Source: Brachionus manjavacas (lineage: Eukaryota; Rotifera; Eurotatoria; Ploima; Brachionidae). Taken from it: DNA of 64,000 bases. Below the pieces are notes generated by a model. That model did not search any database and had not been told where the DNA came from. It saw only the letters and a list, made by a program, of their open reading frames with translations. The stretch's first letter is position 1. Every line of letters starts with the position of its first letter. The position numbers were made by a program, and so were the translations under genes. The stretch spans positions 868,001-932,000 of the forward strand of contig JAHQIY010000017.1 in assembly GCA_019054805.1 (NCBI GenBank), written 5' to 3'. Below are positions 1 through 11,066 of this stretch, one piece after another.

Positions 1-3000
1 AATAAAAAATTGAACTTACCATAGAATGACTCGACAATAATTCCCAAATTTTTAGACACTGTAAGCAAATAGTTCTCATCTCGGACTGACGTACCGTATT
101 CAATAAATGACTGAATTTTTTTCAAAAGATAATTTTTGGCATCATCTAAAGCAGATAATTAATTTTTTTACCACTCTATCTTTTTAACTCACAATCTTGG
201 AAAAGATCTAACATGTCAATCAAAGACTGAAAGCAACTGGTTCTGACAAGCATCGATTCATCGCACAAAAACTTGAACATTTCTGGCACAACAAGATCCA
301 TGCATATTTCGGAGCCGAGGCTCTTGGACACAGTTGATAAGCACCGGCAGGCCGTCGCTCGGATTTCGTACTGAGTGTCATTGCACAAATCGAGCATCAC
401 GGGAAATATTAAGTTCAAGTTTGTTTGAGGCAGTACTTTAGGTGCACTACGGGACAGCAAAAAACACAAGTACTCGCGGCACTTTCTCGAAGAAAATTGA
501 GTTTTGATTTTTGTTATAGAATCCGAAATCTACACGAAATAATTTATGAAATAAAAAACAAAATTTTAATGCTTACAAATGTTTTTATTAAATTTTCTGG
601 TAATAAATCAACTATTTCAAAAACAACTTCGGTCCAATTTTTGAATATTTCCGTATTTTCTTTTATAAAAATATTTAATTATTAATTTTTTTGTTTTGTG
701 TTTTTATTTAATTTTTGCAATTTTTCTCAAATTTCTGTACATTTATTTTAATTAATTATTTTATTTTATATAACATGTTTTAAATTTTTTTTCTATTTGA
801 TTGTCTTGATAGATTAGAACTTTTAGATTCAACTCAATTCTCTTTACAAAAAATACTTGTTATATAATTAATAGAAAAGGGCTAACTAATTAATATAAAT
901 TACCAAATTCTGTTTTTTTTTTCTCCCTGGTTTGCATTTTTGATCTGAAAAAAATTTTTTACCTAATTTACTAAAAAATAAAATTTTAATTTTTTAATGA
1001 AATAGATATTTTGTTGCATCTAAATTGAATTTTTTACCGGATGCGTTTAAGCAAATTCTGTATGTGGTTCACTTTGGATCAATTTCATTCTCAAATTTTT
1101 AAAAATTGCTTTTAAAATCGTATTTAATTAATTCTATTAAAAAATTACGTAAATTTCCACATTTTTAAAATTAAAAAAATTAAAAAACATGAGTATTTTT
1201 AAGCTCACCAAGATAATGATAATGATTTTAAGTAGACGGCTGCCATTACCTTAGAAAATTTGAAAACTAAAAAAATTTACATTTTTTATCTCATTATATC
1301 ATTTTTTACTGTAAAAATCTTGAATTCAAGTAACTATTATTTTTTATAGAAAAAAGCTTAAAAAAATTTTTTTTACTGTCGACCATCATGTCAAATCAAT
1401 CCTTTATAAAAAAAATAACTATTATCATTTAGAAAACAAGATATTGAAAATAGAGTTTTGTATAATTAACAATAATTTGTCAACATTTTAATTACATTCT
1501 TAACATATTAAATAGAATGAAACAATATAACAATTGTTGAAAAAAGAAGCAAAAAAATATTTATTCTATTATTAAAAATTAAATAAAATAAAAATCTTCA
1601 AATCTCATGAGCTTTAAAGGAAAAAAATTCATTAAAAATTTTAATATTTTTGATCTTTAATATTTAGCACATTTTAGAAAAATTTTCCTCATTTATTCAG
1701 ACATTTGGATTTTAAGAAAAAAAAATAATAATATAAACTTTTTTAGTTGTGGTTCATTCGCTCAAGGTCTTTTCTTATCACTTTCTATTTTCTTTCTCTT
1801 TATTATTAGGTTGTTTAATAAGTTTTTTCGTCGATTTTTAAATGAAAAAATCTCATCAAAGATTAAACTTTTTTATGCAATGTTGTACATCATTTGAAAG
1901 AGCAACTCTTTTTCTTTCAAATGATATATAAGATTATATGTTTGCTTTTTAAATTTTTAAATAATTAACTAAATAAAAATGTATGACAAAAAAATGCATA
2001 TCCGCCATTGCATGTTATTCAAGTTTAACGAAGGAAAAAATGCGACAGAGGCTATCAACGCGATTTGTTTGGTATATGGCGACGACGCTCTGACTGTTCG
2101 CACTTGTCAAAATTGGTTTGCTCGATTCAAAGCTGGAGATTTCGACCTCAATGACAAAGAACGCGTTGGGAGAACCGTCGAAGCTGATGACGCGTGTTTG
2201 GTGGGATCAGAAGGGTATAATCTATAATGAGCTACTGCAACCCAAGCAAACGATAACCGCAGACCTTTATTCACAACAATTGATACGTTTGAGTCACGCT
2301 TTGGAAACAAAACGGCCACACAGAGCTAAAGGAGAGCGAAAAGTGAAACTTCTACATGACAACGCTAGGCCACATGTTGCAAAAACGACTCCGAACACGA
2401 TAGAGAATCTAGACTGGGAAGTCTTATCTCACCCAGCTTATTCACCAGACTTAGCTCCTTCAGATTTCCATTTGTTCCGATCCATGCAGCACTTCCTCAG
2501 TGAAAAAAGTTACTCAGACTTGGAGGAAACTAAAAAAGACATCAGTCAATATTTCACCTCAAAACCAGCCAGCTTCTACGAGCGAGGTATCAAAATGCTT
2601 CCAGAAAGATGGGAGATGTGTATTTCTAGCGAAGGAAATTATTTTAGTGACTAATTATATTTTATTTTAGTTTTTATAAATGAATAAAGTCTAGAAAAAA
2701 ACAAAAAAACTTATTAAACAACCTAATAAATGAAATTTTTGTATTAACTGAAATCTTATAACCAACAATTAAGTGACTAAAATGGAATCATTTTATACCA
2801 TTATTCAGAACCTTAGATTTAGTCTTTAAATATTTTTAAATAAAAATCTAGTAATTTATTTGTCAATGAGTAGCGAGCTAAAGCATTTTTAGATAAAAAA
2901 ATAAAAATAAATTCAGTCAAAATACAAAAGATGAATTGAAAGAAATAAATAAAAAAAAGCTAAATAACATCTGAAAGCCAATATTAGGAAGCTTTAAATA

Positions 3001-4261
3001 AATTTATAAAAATTATTAATTATTTTTAAAGAAAATAAAAACATCAGTATTTTTGTCATATGTAATAATTATAAACCTTTTGAAGTATCCTCATTTCTTC
3101 CCTTTGTACACTTTTTACTTCAGAATTATTTGATTCAATATTTTGATTTTTATAAAGGATCAATCATTTATTGACAAAACTCAAGAAAATTAATTTACTC
3201 GAATTTTTAATTTTATTTTAATTTTATTTTTTTTAGATCTCAAAACTCAATTAACTATATTCCATTTATCATGAGGCTTAAAAGAAGGACTAAGCTCCAT
3301 TTTGAGAAGCCTTAGGGAGAAATCTTCCTTAAACTATTCTTTTAAAAAAAAAGAAAATTAATTTGAGAATTTATCATGCAATCAAGCAATTAAACTTAAA
3401 TAAAATATATTAGGAAAATTACGAAAAATAATTATTTTTGTATATTTAGTGATGCAATCAGAAATTTAGATAAAAAATTCCAATTCCCAACAAAATTACA
3501 AAAAATCTAATATTTTTTTTCTAAAAAAATTTTCTATGAATGCGACATGGTGCATCATACAAAGTTGCATTCGAGACTAAATTCTGGTAATCTCTGCAAA
3601 TTTAGCAAAAAGTTAATTTTCAATGCAATTTTGATTGCTGCACTGAAGTAGTTTAGAACTCTAGCTATTAGATTATTTGTCATTTTGCTCTGCACCTTTG
3701 CAAAACCTTTTTTTATTCAAAACTTTTAATTTTACCATAATCATTGGACTTTTCACTATATGCATAAACCTTGTTAGCTATCGAATCGATGAAATAATTG
3801 ACAAAATCTTTGCTAGAAATTAGTCCTGAAGAAAGAATTTGGGCCATTGTGGAACCAATTGTCTGGTAAAACTCTAAGCTTCTGTTTGTTTCGTCTATTA
3901 GACATGTTTCCTTGGAAAGAAATTAAAAACTAGCTTTGATGAGAAACAAAGTTTACTTTAAACTTGGGAAAAATTCTGTGTATGCACTGAGATTTGTCCA
4001 TTTTTAGCAGAATGGGTATCTTTTGAATTCCGACTACTATCTGGGCTTCATAGCTGCTGTTGAGCAGAAAAATGGTCTTGCCGAAATCATTCAAACTCTC
4101 GTCTATCATGTGGCTCCTCAGCTCTTCGGCACTCTTCAAAAAAACAATTTTTTTTGCCCAAATAAATAATTTAAAAAATTGAATAAAAATTTTACTTTGA
4201 CTCTATTGATCGGTTTTTCGATCAAGTCATCCAAATCGTCTTCGTATAGCCCTATGTCCAT
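1..4261 (-). CDS. PPP4R4: PPP4R4-like HEAT-repeat phosphatase regulatory subunit (5' part, runs off left edge)
   Basis: Regulatory subunit of protein phosphatase 4, expected to be cytosolic and to hold the catalytic subunit with its HEAT-repeat solenoid. Exons, 5' to 3' on the minus strand: 4196-4261 (ATG at 4261, acidic start MDIGLYEDDLDDL), 3957-4133, 3736-3910, probable 3256-3327 (LRLLKMELSPSFK), 193-485 and 20-145, with a donor at 18-19 leading out of the window. The order and wording follow vertebrate PPP4R4: an early exon carries the counterpart of ERAVYLLSAGQ (KTIFLLNSS), and 193-485 carries a HEAT repeat reading PVMLDLCNDTQYEIRATACR and ending LIDMLDLFQD. The phase joining 3736-3910 to 3256-3327 does not fit, so a small exon may be missing there. 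A coding-like patch at about 3080-3170 (VQREEMRILQ) may be another exon. Identity is by recalled family similarity, not a search. Confidence 0.8.
486..3255 (-). other. Large PPP4R4 intron region with mariner insertion
   Basis: About 2.8 kb of A/T-rich sequence between the two convincing exon groups of the PPP4R4-like gene. Apart from the mariner at 1806-2726 and a weak exon candidate near 3080-3170, I see only homopolymer runs and no conserved peptide in any frame. It is far longer than the 45-60 nt introns usual in this window. Confidence 0.6.
1806..2726 (+). mobile_element. mariner-family DNA transposon, internal deletion derivative
   Basis: A 921-bp element bounded by perfect 23-bp terminal inverted repeats (TTAGGTTGTTTAATAAGTTT... 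at 1806-1828 and its complement at 2704-2726) and flanked by the TA target duplication (1804-1805, 2727-2728). The plus strand encodes the mariner N-terminal helix-turn-helix region (about 1979-2195; VRTCQNWFARFKAG) and the C-terminal part of the catalytic domain (about 2185-2654; VWWDQKGIIYNELL, HDNARPH, YSPDLAPSDFHLF). The second and third catalytic aspartates of the D,D34D triad are present. The block that should hold the first aspartate is missing, roughly 80-90 codons, and the junction shifts frame. It is therefore a non-autonomous deletion product of an element normally near 1.2-1.3 kb. The perfect ends and duplication suggest a fairly recent insertion. Confidence 0.93.
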
Positions 4262-4464
4262 TTCGAGTTCTAATCTTCGGATACCACGAATTTGTACTTG
4301 ATTGCTTCACATAAATTATTTCATAAAGAAAACACAAACAAAACGCTACTATGGCAAAAAAATATTTAATTAGATTGTCTCGTTTTTATCTAAAGGCCTT
4401 TTCTTTTATTATTTCTAGGTGGTTCAGTATTCAGGTGGAATAAAGTGTTTCTAAACTAGTGATC

Positions 4465-4618
4465 ATGGTCGCTGTGGGATTCAAGAAAAATAAATTTTTT
4501 GAGAAAATTTTGTTGCTGTTGTTGGTTCTGATTTCTGAATTAAAAGTAAATATTTAAAAAAAATTTAAATTCAAATCTTTTATTTTAATTTTAGATGCAA
4601 ATAAATAGTTGTGTGTGA
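4465..4618 (+). CDS. Possible 34-residue single-pass membrane micropeptide
   Basis: Two short exons: 4465-4545 (ATG) and 4595-4618 (TGA), with a 49-nt GT..AG intron. The product begins MVAVGFKKNKFFEK, followed by a hydrophobic stretch ILLLLLVLIS and a short polar tail ending in CV. The basic N-terminus followed by a run of leucines would serve as a signal anchor or a small transmembrane helix. It lies about 200 bp from the start of the PPP4R4-like gene on the opposite strand, so the two could share a divergent promoter. No family is recognised. The length is short enough that a chance reading frame is possible, but a usable intron and better base balance than the surrounding DNA favour it slightly. 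Confidence 0.3.
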
Positions 4619-4758
4619 AAAATTATTTTTATTTACATGTTTGATTTAAAAGTTCAATGTTTCTAGATATTGAGCTGATGGTACCAAAAGTTTAACTTGT
4701 TTTCATGTAAGAACAAAACGGAGCTAATTAGAATAAGAAAAAAAAGGTAAATGATTGC

Positions 4759-5205
4759 TTATTTACACCTTCTGCATGATTCTACTCGGGCTTCAAAGCC
4801 TTTAATGAAATAATTGAATCCATAGTAATTGTATCCCAGAGGCCTCGACTGGGAACAAGTGACGATTTTAGTCTGTCAAAATTAGCTTTTTCTTTTTTTC
4901 TCTTAGCTAGTTGGCAAAAAATTCTCTAGGCAAAATCGCTAATTTCTTCCTAAACAACAATATGCCCTGCGCAGATGGGTAATTTAAATTTTTTCTTAGT
5001 AATGGAAATAACGCTCGAAAGAACTTTAAAGGTAAATTGAGAAAATAAATGCGTGGCTCTGAGAAATCTGAGCACAAGAATAAGCAGGTTCGTTTCGCAA
5101 AAATTGACCAAAAAGTCATCAAAATTAAAAATTAATTTTGAAAATTAAATGACCTCTATAGGGCCTCCTTTTGGTTCGCGAACAACTTCAACGTCAACTC
5201 AAAAT
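4759..5205 (-). CDS. Unidentified gene, 3' exons
   Basis: The clearest exon is 4759-4848, preceded by a good acceptor (TTCCCAG) and ending in TAA. It encodes SRPLGYNYYGF, then FIKGFEARVESCRRCK at the C-terminus, with base and residue use quite unlike the flanking A/T-rich DNA. A second coding-like exon lies at about 5160-5197 (VDVEVVREPKGGPIE followed by a possible donor). The sequence between (4900-5130) contains cysteine- and aromatic-rich patches, but I could not join them in one frame. The paired cysteines at the end (CRRC) suggest a secreted or zinc-binding protein, but no family is recognised. It lies between two minus-strand genes and could instead be a relic. Confidence 0.35.
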
Positions 5206-5830
5206 CTAATTTGGAATTAATATTTAGTCATTTTTAGTTTGACATAAATAGGTAGATAAGAAAAAAATTATGCTGAAACTATTGAGTTTATCTGTAAATT
5301 TTAGGACAATAAATCATATGCCATAGAAGAAAAAAAAGAAAAAGAAACTAATTTTCTATGACACACTTATTCTGATATTTGTTCTATGGATGAAATTTTT
5401 TGGTTGCCATGGCAACTGACAATTCATTAAACCAGTTAATTAGCCGAGTTTAAAAATAACCTTAGCTTGGAAAAAAATCATCTATTTTTAAGTAAATTAG
5501 AAAATTTCCAGATAAGAAATGCTCAATGAATAACTATTTTGTTCTAATTGAATTACGTTCAACAAACTGAGTAGCTTAATTGCGAATTCAAAACTAATAA
5601 TTTTGAAAATTACGTTTTTAAAAATTGGATTAGAAAATTTTTCTAATTAGCCTTGGGGTCTTAATCTAGAAATTTGATTTCTAAACTGAGTTTTTGCCTA
5701 AGATAATTTAACCCAAAATAAAAATACACTTATTTTAAATGTTTTATTTTAAAATAAATAATAAATAAAAAGAAATTTTTGTTTTAAAGCGATTTTAATT
5801 AATTATTTAATTTGGGTGCGTCAATTTGAT
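5206..5830. other. Intergenic, nothing recognised
   Basis: A/T-rich spacer between the unidentified exons and the 3' end of the RhoGEF gene. A short patch near 5395-5420 (TGGTTGCCATGGCAACTGAC) is more GC-rich and contains GTTGCCATGGCAAC, the palindromic core of X-box/RFX-type motifs. No gene is visible. Confidence 0.4.
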
Positions 5831-8299
5831 TCATCTAAGTGCTAAGCTGCGTGTGGCTGCTAGTAAATTGTAAAAATTTATTTTTTCCTCTATGCTATCG
5901 AAGCTGATATAAAATTCGCCGTATTTCTGAGCTTTTACCATTATCACATGAGAATACCCTAGAATAAAAGAAGTCGATTTTTGTCTTTTTTAAATTATTG
6001 AAAATTCACTTTTAGTGTCAGCCATGTCGTTTATTTCCAAGTTATAAAAGTTGTCAACAAGTTCCATGTGAATAACAACCTCCTCGCTATGTCTAAAAAC
6101 AATTTAATTGTTTTCAATTATTTTTTTCCAAGTAATTAAATTACTTAATAAAAGGAAAATTTTGGTTAATTCGTATTCCGATCAAAATTCCGTCATTAAA
6201 TAGAAAACAAACAATTTCGTTGGCAAATTTCATTGTTACTCGATTGAGCATTACTGCCTTCTGTTCTTTCACTAGATATCTTCCTGGTTTTAACAGATCC
6301 TTAATTTTGTTTAAAATTAATGTTTAAAATTTTGGGTTTTTTTGTGCATACTGGTGCGCCAAGGACCAATTTTTGAATTTGTAGCATGCGATATTTTTTC
6401 TCGACCCTCTCTTGAAGCTTTGGAAAATTTTGTTGACAAAAATTATATATTTTTTTTTTTTCAACAGTACTTGTTTTACATAGAGATACATTTCTTTAAG
6501 TTTGTTTGAAACTTTGGTAATATGGGCTTGATCTTGGTGCTCTTTGGGCGTATGAAGCTGTAACGATCCTAAAATGCTGATGTATTCTTTAATTCTTGTC
6601 CATGGTGATGCCATCAAGTCTTGAATTCTTTAATTCGAACATAATTTTTTTAGATGATATTTTTTTCAAAATAAATTAAAGGTAAATTTAATGTTTGTTA
6701 AATTTTTAGAGTTAATCAAGTAAATTTCAATTAATGTCAGAATCAAATAATTTTTTTTCAAGTTTTAAAATTCAAATTTTTAATTTCATTTTTGATTGAT
6801 TTAGAAATAAATACCAATATACAGAAATTGTTTTAATTAAATTTCTTAACCAATTTCGTAGATGTTTTTTTGATTAGTTTTTTTTTCGTAGTTAAAAATT
6901 CAATCTAAATTAAGTCAATTCTTTTCACCTAAAAAAAGACTAATAAACAAACCTCATCATATTGGTTAAGTTTGTGTTATCGATTGGTACCAAAAATTCC
7001 CTAAATTGAGGGTTAGTCGAAATCAATTTGTCAAGTGTAGAAATTATTGAATCATTATTGTTGGCGTAATTGATTACCATGTCTGATTTCTTGGTAAATT
7101 TGTACAAAACGTCAGCAATACAAGAGCTAAAATTCCAATTTTGTATTCGATTATTGAATTCCCTGACCATTTCTCTAAAATGAACAAAAATTATATTTTG
7201 ATGTCATGCAAAATAAAACCTCATTATTTTTGGCGTTATGAAATTTAGTATAAATTCAAAAATAAAACATCAATCAGATCGGACCTGATTATTTTTTGAT
7301 TTAAAAAAAAGTGTAACATAGCATGCTCCGTCTCTTTTAATTTCTAAAATTTTTTATTCTTTAAAAAGGAAATATTTTCCTTTACCTAAAAAAATTAAAA
7401 AAAATTCAATACAAACTTACTTGGATATTTGATAAAGACCATTCATTTCATTAAATAGCATATTTAGAACGGATTGAGAAATAATGACCCTTAAAAATAT
7501 TAAATTTAGAATTTTCAAAATTTTTACCAACAAAAAAAACTTGTTTCCAGAATCAATACAAGCTCTCAATGGTTTGACATAATATTTTTGAATTATTTCA
7601 AGCGATTTGAAGAAGTCTATTTCGGTTTTTACCAAATCTAGAACAATTTGAGTGCGCATGTTCTGTTCTACTGATTCAGCATCACTTTTCTTTTAAAATT
7701 TTTCAATCTTTTGATTTGATTTTAAAAAAAAACCTACTAATTTAAGAAAAGTAACTAAAGCTTGATCAGCTTTAGGCGGATCATCATGTTGTTCACATGG
7801 TTCACAGTCATACGAGTTTATTTTTTTAGCAATCTCATCTGATACTCGGGTGTAGAATTCTTTTTTATCTTTAGTATCTTCAGCGGCACATAACAGCATT
7901 TCCTTTAGCTCTGACTGAAATTTTGTATCCATTAAAAATTGGTTATTGTTCAAACAGGTGTAAATGACAGCGCCAGTTAGTCTATTTGAAATTAGTTTAT
8001 CGGTTTCGGATATGTATCCGCTCATGACCAAATCACGGACCCGATCATGGGCATCGTCAATAATATCGGAGTATTTTATCCACAAATTTAATTTACTCTC
8101 AATAAAATAGTCCATTAATGGACTTGTCTCAATGTCTGGTGAATTTAACCATTTTCCCTTTACTTTTTAAATCAATTACTTTATTTTAATTTTTAATTTT
8201 CAATTTTACAAAATTTATAGTTATATTTAAAACCGGTCGGAGCTCTGATTATCAGACTTGTGAGTTCATAAAGATTGTCTAAAAGCTCAAGTCCATCAA
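5831..8299 (-). CDS. Rho guanine-nucleotide exchange factor, DH-PH
   Basis: Activates a Rho-family GTPase at membranes or the cytoskeleton by catalysing GDP release. Exons on the minus strand: 8234-8299, 7738-8162, 7541-7689, 7421-7489, 6953-7174, 6471-6627, 6352-6417, 6145-6299, 6010-6092 and 5831-5958 (TGA). All junctions keep frame, giving about 505 residues. The first ~190 residues are a helical region without a family I recognise. The DH domain follows: CR1 TQIVLDLVKTEIDFFKSLEI, then NRIQNWNFSSCIADVLYKF, PQFREFL, the CR3 helix SPWTRIKEYISILGSLQLHT, and a DH-PH linker (LQERVEKKYRMLQIQKL). The PH domain covers the last four exons (LLKPGRYLVKE, EIVCFLFNDGILIG, ending NFYNLLAATRSLALR). The true start lies upstream: the first exon begins in mid-codon. 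An exon with ATG near 9130-9180 is a candidate but its phase does not fit. Confidence 0.85.
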
Positions 8300-8633
8300 C
8301 TTAAAAAATAATTTTTTTTAATTAAAAATATTTATCAATAAAATTAGTAGAAAAAAATTATTAGTTAATTTAATTTCAAAAATTTAACATGCAAGTTATT
8401 TCTTCATCATAAAAGAAAATTAAAAAATTAAAATTTAATTTTGTTTTTTATTTGCAATAATACAAAATAAGAACTATCAATTAATGAATTTTTTTCTTAA
8501 TTTTATTAGTATATTTCCGTAAGATTCTAAAAATCTTAAAATATTTTTTCTTTAAATTAAAGCTTCACTAAATTTCTTTAAGAGCATTTTGTAAATAAAT
8601 TTTTTTTATGTAAATTTTAACTTCAAAAAAAAA
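8300..8633. other. A/T-rich spacer or 5' intron of the RhoGEF gene
   Basis: No coding signal. It lies just upstream of the first recognised RhoGEF exon, so it may be intronic. Confidence 0.4.
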
Positions 8634-8991
8634 GGTTTTGAGAAATTCAGTACAAAATGAAAAAAAGAACAGAAAAATGTAAAAAAATTGAATAACTTTT
8701 TTTCTAAAGGTTTAAATTTAGTTCTGTAAATGCAATATGGTGCAACATTCAAATTTGCATCAAATATCTAAGTCTGAATTTGCAGAATTTAGCAGAAATT
8801 AAATTTCAATATATTCAAGCGAAGTGCATTTTGCAGAGATTCTGCACACCATTAGCAGACTTTTACAGTTGATGCAACTTTGAATGTTGCACCATGCTGG
8901 ATTTACAGAATTTATTTTAAACTTTTAGATAAAAAGTTATTAAATTTTTTAATACTTTGTTCTGTTCTTTTGTGCTGAACTTCACAAAACC
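8634..8991 (+). mobile_element. MITE, GGTTTTG-ended family, copy 1
   Basis: A 358-bp element whose two ends are inverted copies of each other: GGTTTTGAGAAATTCAGTAC at the left, and TGCTGAACTTCACAAAACC at the right. Inside both ends are matching arms containing AGAACAGA, TTGAATAACTTTTT and AAAGGTTTAAAT. The core has a second pair of inverted stretches around ATGGTGCAACATTC. No coding capacity. A closely related copy lies at 16429-16791 in the opposite orientation. Target duplications cannot be read because both flanks are poly-A. A diverged fragment of the core may lie at 3540-3620. Confidence 0.8.
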
Positions 8992-10211
8992 AAAAAAAAT
9001 TAAATTTTATTATTTAGTTAAATTTTTATTAAAATTATCTCCGATACTACGGTTTATCTTCTAGGGAACAATTTAAATGTGAAAAAACCTGATTAATATT
9101 TTCCTGCAAGTCTAAAATTGGTTCTTAGAATATTCAATGTATCGTTTAGGACCAGGTGCTGCAGATAAATGCATTTTTTATGCACCGTAATTTTGGTGAA
9201 TTTTGATGAAACATTAAGTACATCATTTGAGAGAATTTTCTGAAAAATTTCAGACTTTAAAAATAAAAAGTTATAATTTTTTTTAAAAAATTTCTATGTC
9301 TAATTCATAATCAAAAGACCACAAAATTAATATATTAATTCAGAAATTCTTTGTATTTGTTACCAAATTATAGGAAAGATATTTTAAAAGTAATGTTTTC
9401 TTTGAAAATTTTTTCATCTTAGCGACATATTTATTTCATAAAAAAATACGCAATTAATGTTGTTTAAATTTAAAAAATAACTTTTTTAACGTTACAGCTC
9501 TAAGCCTAGAGAGAGTGAATTTGGAAGCAATTTTTGTCTGGAGAAATTTACTTAGAATTGTATAAAATCCGATTAAAATATAAAAATTTAACGAAATTTT
9601 TGAGTATTAAAGATAAAAATTTGTTAAATATAATGATAATATCAAAATTAAAAAATATATTGAAATCGATTAATGTGAAGTTAATTTTTCAGTATTTAAA
9701 AAATTGAATTTGAATTTTTTATTTAAATTTTTTAAATTTGTATCAAAATATTCACTAATTAAATTAATAATCTTAAAAATTTTTGATTTGTAAAACATCC
9801 CTCTTAATAACAAAATTTTAGTTTTAATAATAACAATTATAATAATAGTTTATTAATAAATGCAAATGGTTCAAAATCCATTTTAAATTCTAACAAAATT
9901 GTTAAACTAATTTTGTTAATACTAATTATCATTTTGAAGTTTTCCAAAAGTCCAAAAACTTAACAATTTCTTTTTGCGATGAATATCATTACTAGAAAAT
10001 TCTAAATTGTGTTAAATTAATAATTGTCCAAATCTTGGTTGCTTTGGATAAAAGGACAATTTTTAAAACATTTCTATAATTTACACGAAATTCACTTTTT
10101 AAATAAATGTGTCTATTTTAATTATTTTTTAGATTCTATTTTTTAAATAAAATACCCATTTTAATCTCTCTCATCGCTAAGTCAAACACATTATTAATGA
10201 AAAAAAAAATC
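8992..10211. other. A/T-rich intergenic stretch with a weak exon candidate
   Basis: Mostly homopolymer-rich DNA. On the minus strand at about 9092-9180 a short frame starting MHLSAAPGP and a following patch LQENINQ flanked by splice-like signals could be a 5' exon pair of the RhoGEF gene, but the phase does not match the next exon. Otherwise nothing is recognised. Confidence 0.3.
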
Positions 10212-10716
10212 CGGACTTGGGGCATTGTGAATTTTGGTACAAAAAACAAATACAAAATATAAAAAATGCCAAAGCTCAGGTTCTGAAGGAGCAAAACATG
10301 TCCTGTAAATTGTAGCAACTGAAACATCCTTTGTACCACCAATATACTGATTCTGCAAAACTCTGCAATACATCAGCAAAATTCAGAATTTTGTGAATTG
10401 TAGTACAAAAACAGAAATAATATATAAATTAAACCAGAGATTTGATTTGGACAAACCAAAAAGTATTCTGTATATTAGAGAACTTAACTTAATTTCTTAA
10501 TTATATATTATTTCTGTTTTTGTACTACAATTCACAAAATTCTGAATTTTGCTGATATATTGCAGAGTTTTGCAGAATCAGTATATTGGTGGTACAAAGG
10601 ATGTTTCAGTTGCTACAATTTACAGGACATGTTTTGCTCCTTCAGAACCTGAGCTTTGGCATTTTTTATATTTTGTATTTGTTTTTTGTACCAAAATTCA
10701 CAATGCCCGGACTTGG
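10212..10716. mobile_element. Foldback element with ~210-bp inverted repeats and 9-bp target duplication
   Basis: Two nearly identical inverted arms, 10221-10432 and about 10492-10707, start GGCATTGTGAATTTTGGTAC and end with its complement. They are separated by a ~60-bp loop. The 487-bp unit is flanked by a perfect 9-bp direct repeat CGGACTTGG (10212-10220 and 10708-10716). Very long inverted repeats plus a 9-bp duplication are typical of Mutator-like (MULE) elements, so this is probably a non-autonomous MULE. Coding frames in the arms are shadows. The insertion target is itself part of an hAT-like relic whose right end lies at 10717-10767. Confidence 0.85.
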
Positions 10717-10767
10717 ACTTTTTTTTAAATGACTTGGACTTTAATTTGGGACTTTTAAACAACTCTG
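10717..10767. repeat. Right end of an hAT-like MITE relic (CAGAGTTGTTTAAAAGTC family)
   Basis: The sequence GACTTGGACTTTAATTTGGG and ACTTTTAAACAACTCTG at the end match the right termini of the copies at 54287 and 56091. The target of the foldback insertion (TCCGGACTTGG) also belongs to this family. The left terminus is not visible, so the copy is truncated or decayed. Confidence 0.65.
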
Positions 10768-11066
10768 GTAATTAATGTTTTATTCTAGCAAAATTGCTCT
10801 GCTCTGAAAAATTTCTGCCAACTTCATCCTCCTCTAACCCTAATATTTTGAAATAAATTTTGTGAAAAAAACTATTTTTTACTTCATTAATTTAGATTTA
10901 ATTTAAAAACAAATCAAAAATAATCAAAATTCTCAAAAATCAAGTATTTCTTATAATTTCACATAAAATTTGGCAAAATAAAGCAATACTTGTCACATCA
11001 TTAGTTGATGTCTTAAATTTTTTAATATCTTCAAGAAATTTATATTTAAAGTAAACGTGTATTTTA
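10768..11066. other. A/T-rich spacer
   Basis: No gene or repeat recognised. Confidence 0.4.

Noticed and set aside
3536-3720. Diverged copy of the GGTTTTG MITE in the PPP4R4 region
   Set aside because: Shares ATGGTGCAtCAT and GCAT words but lacks recognisable ends; too weak for a feature.
9092-9180. 5' exon pair for the RhoGEF gene (MHLSAAP.. + DLQENINQ)
   Set aside because: Splice-like borders exist but the end phase does not match the first certain exon at 8299, so it was kept only as a note.
10136-10379. Short frames in the 10.2-kb arms
   Set aside because: They lie within the inverted arms and are mirrored in the second arm; noncoding element sequence.
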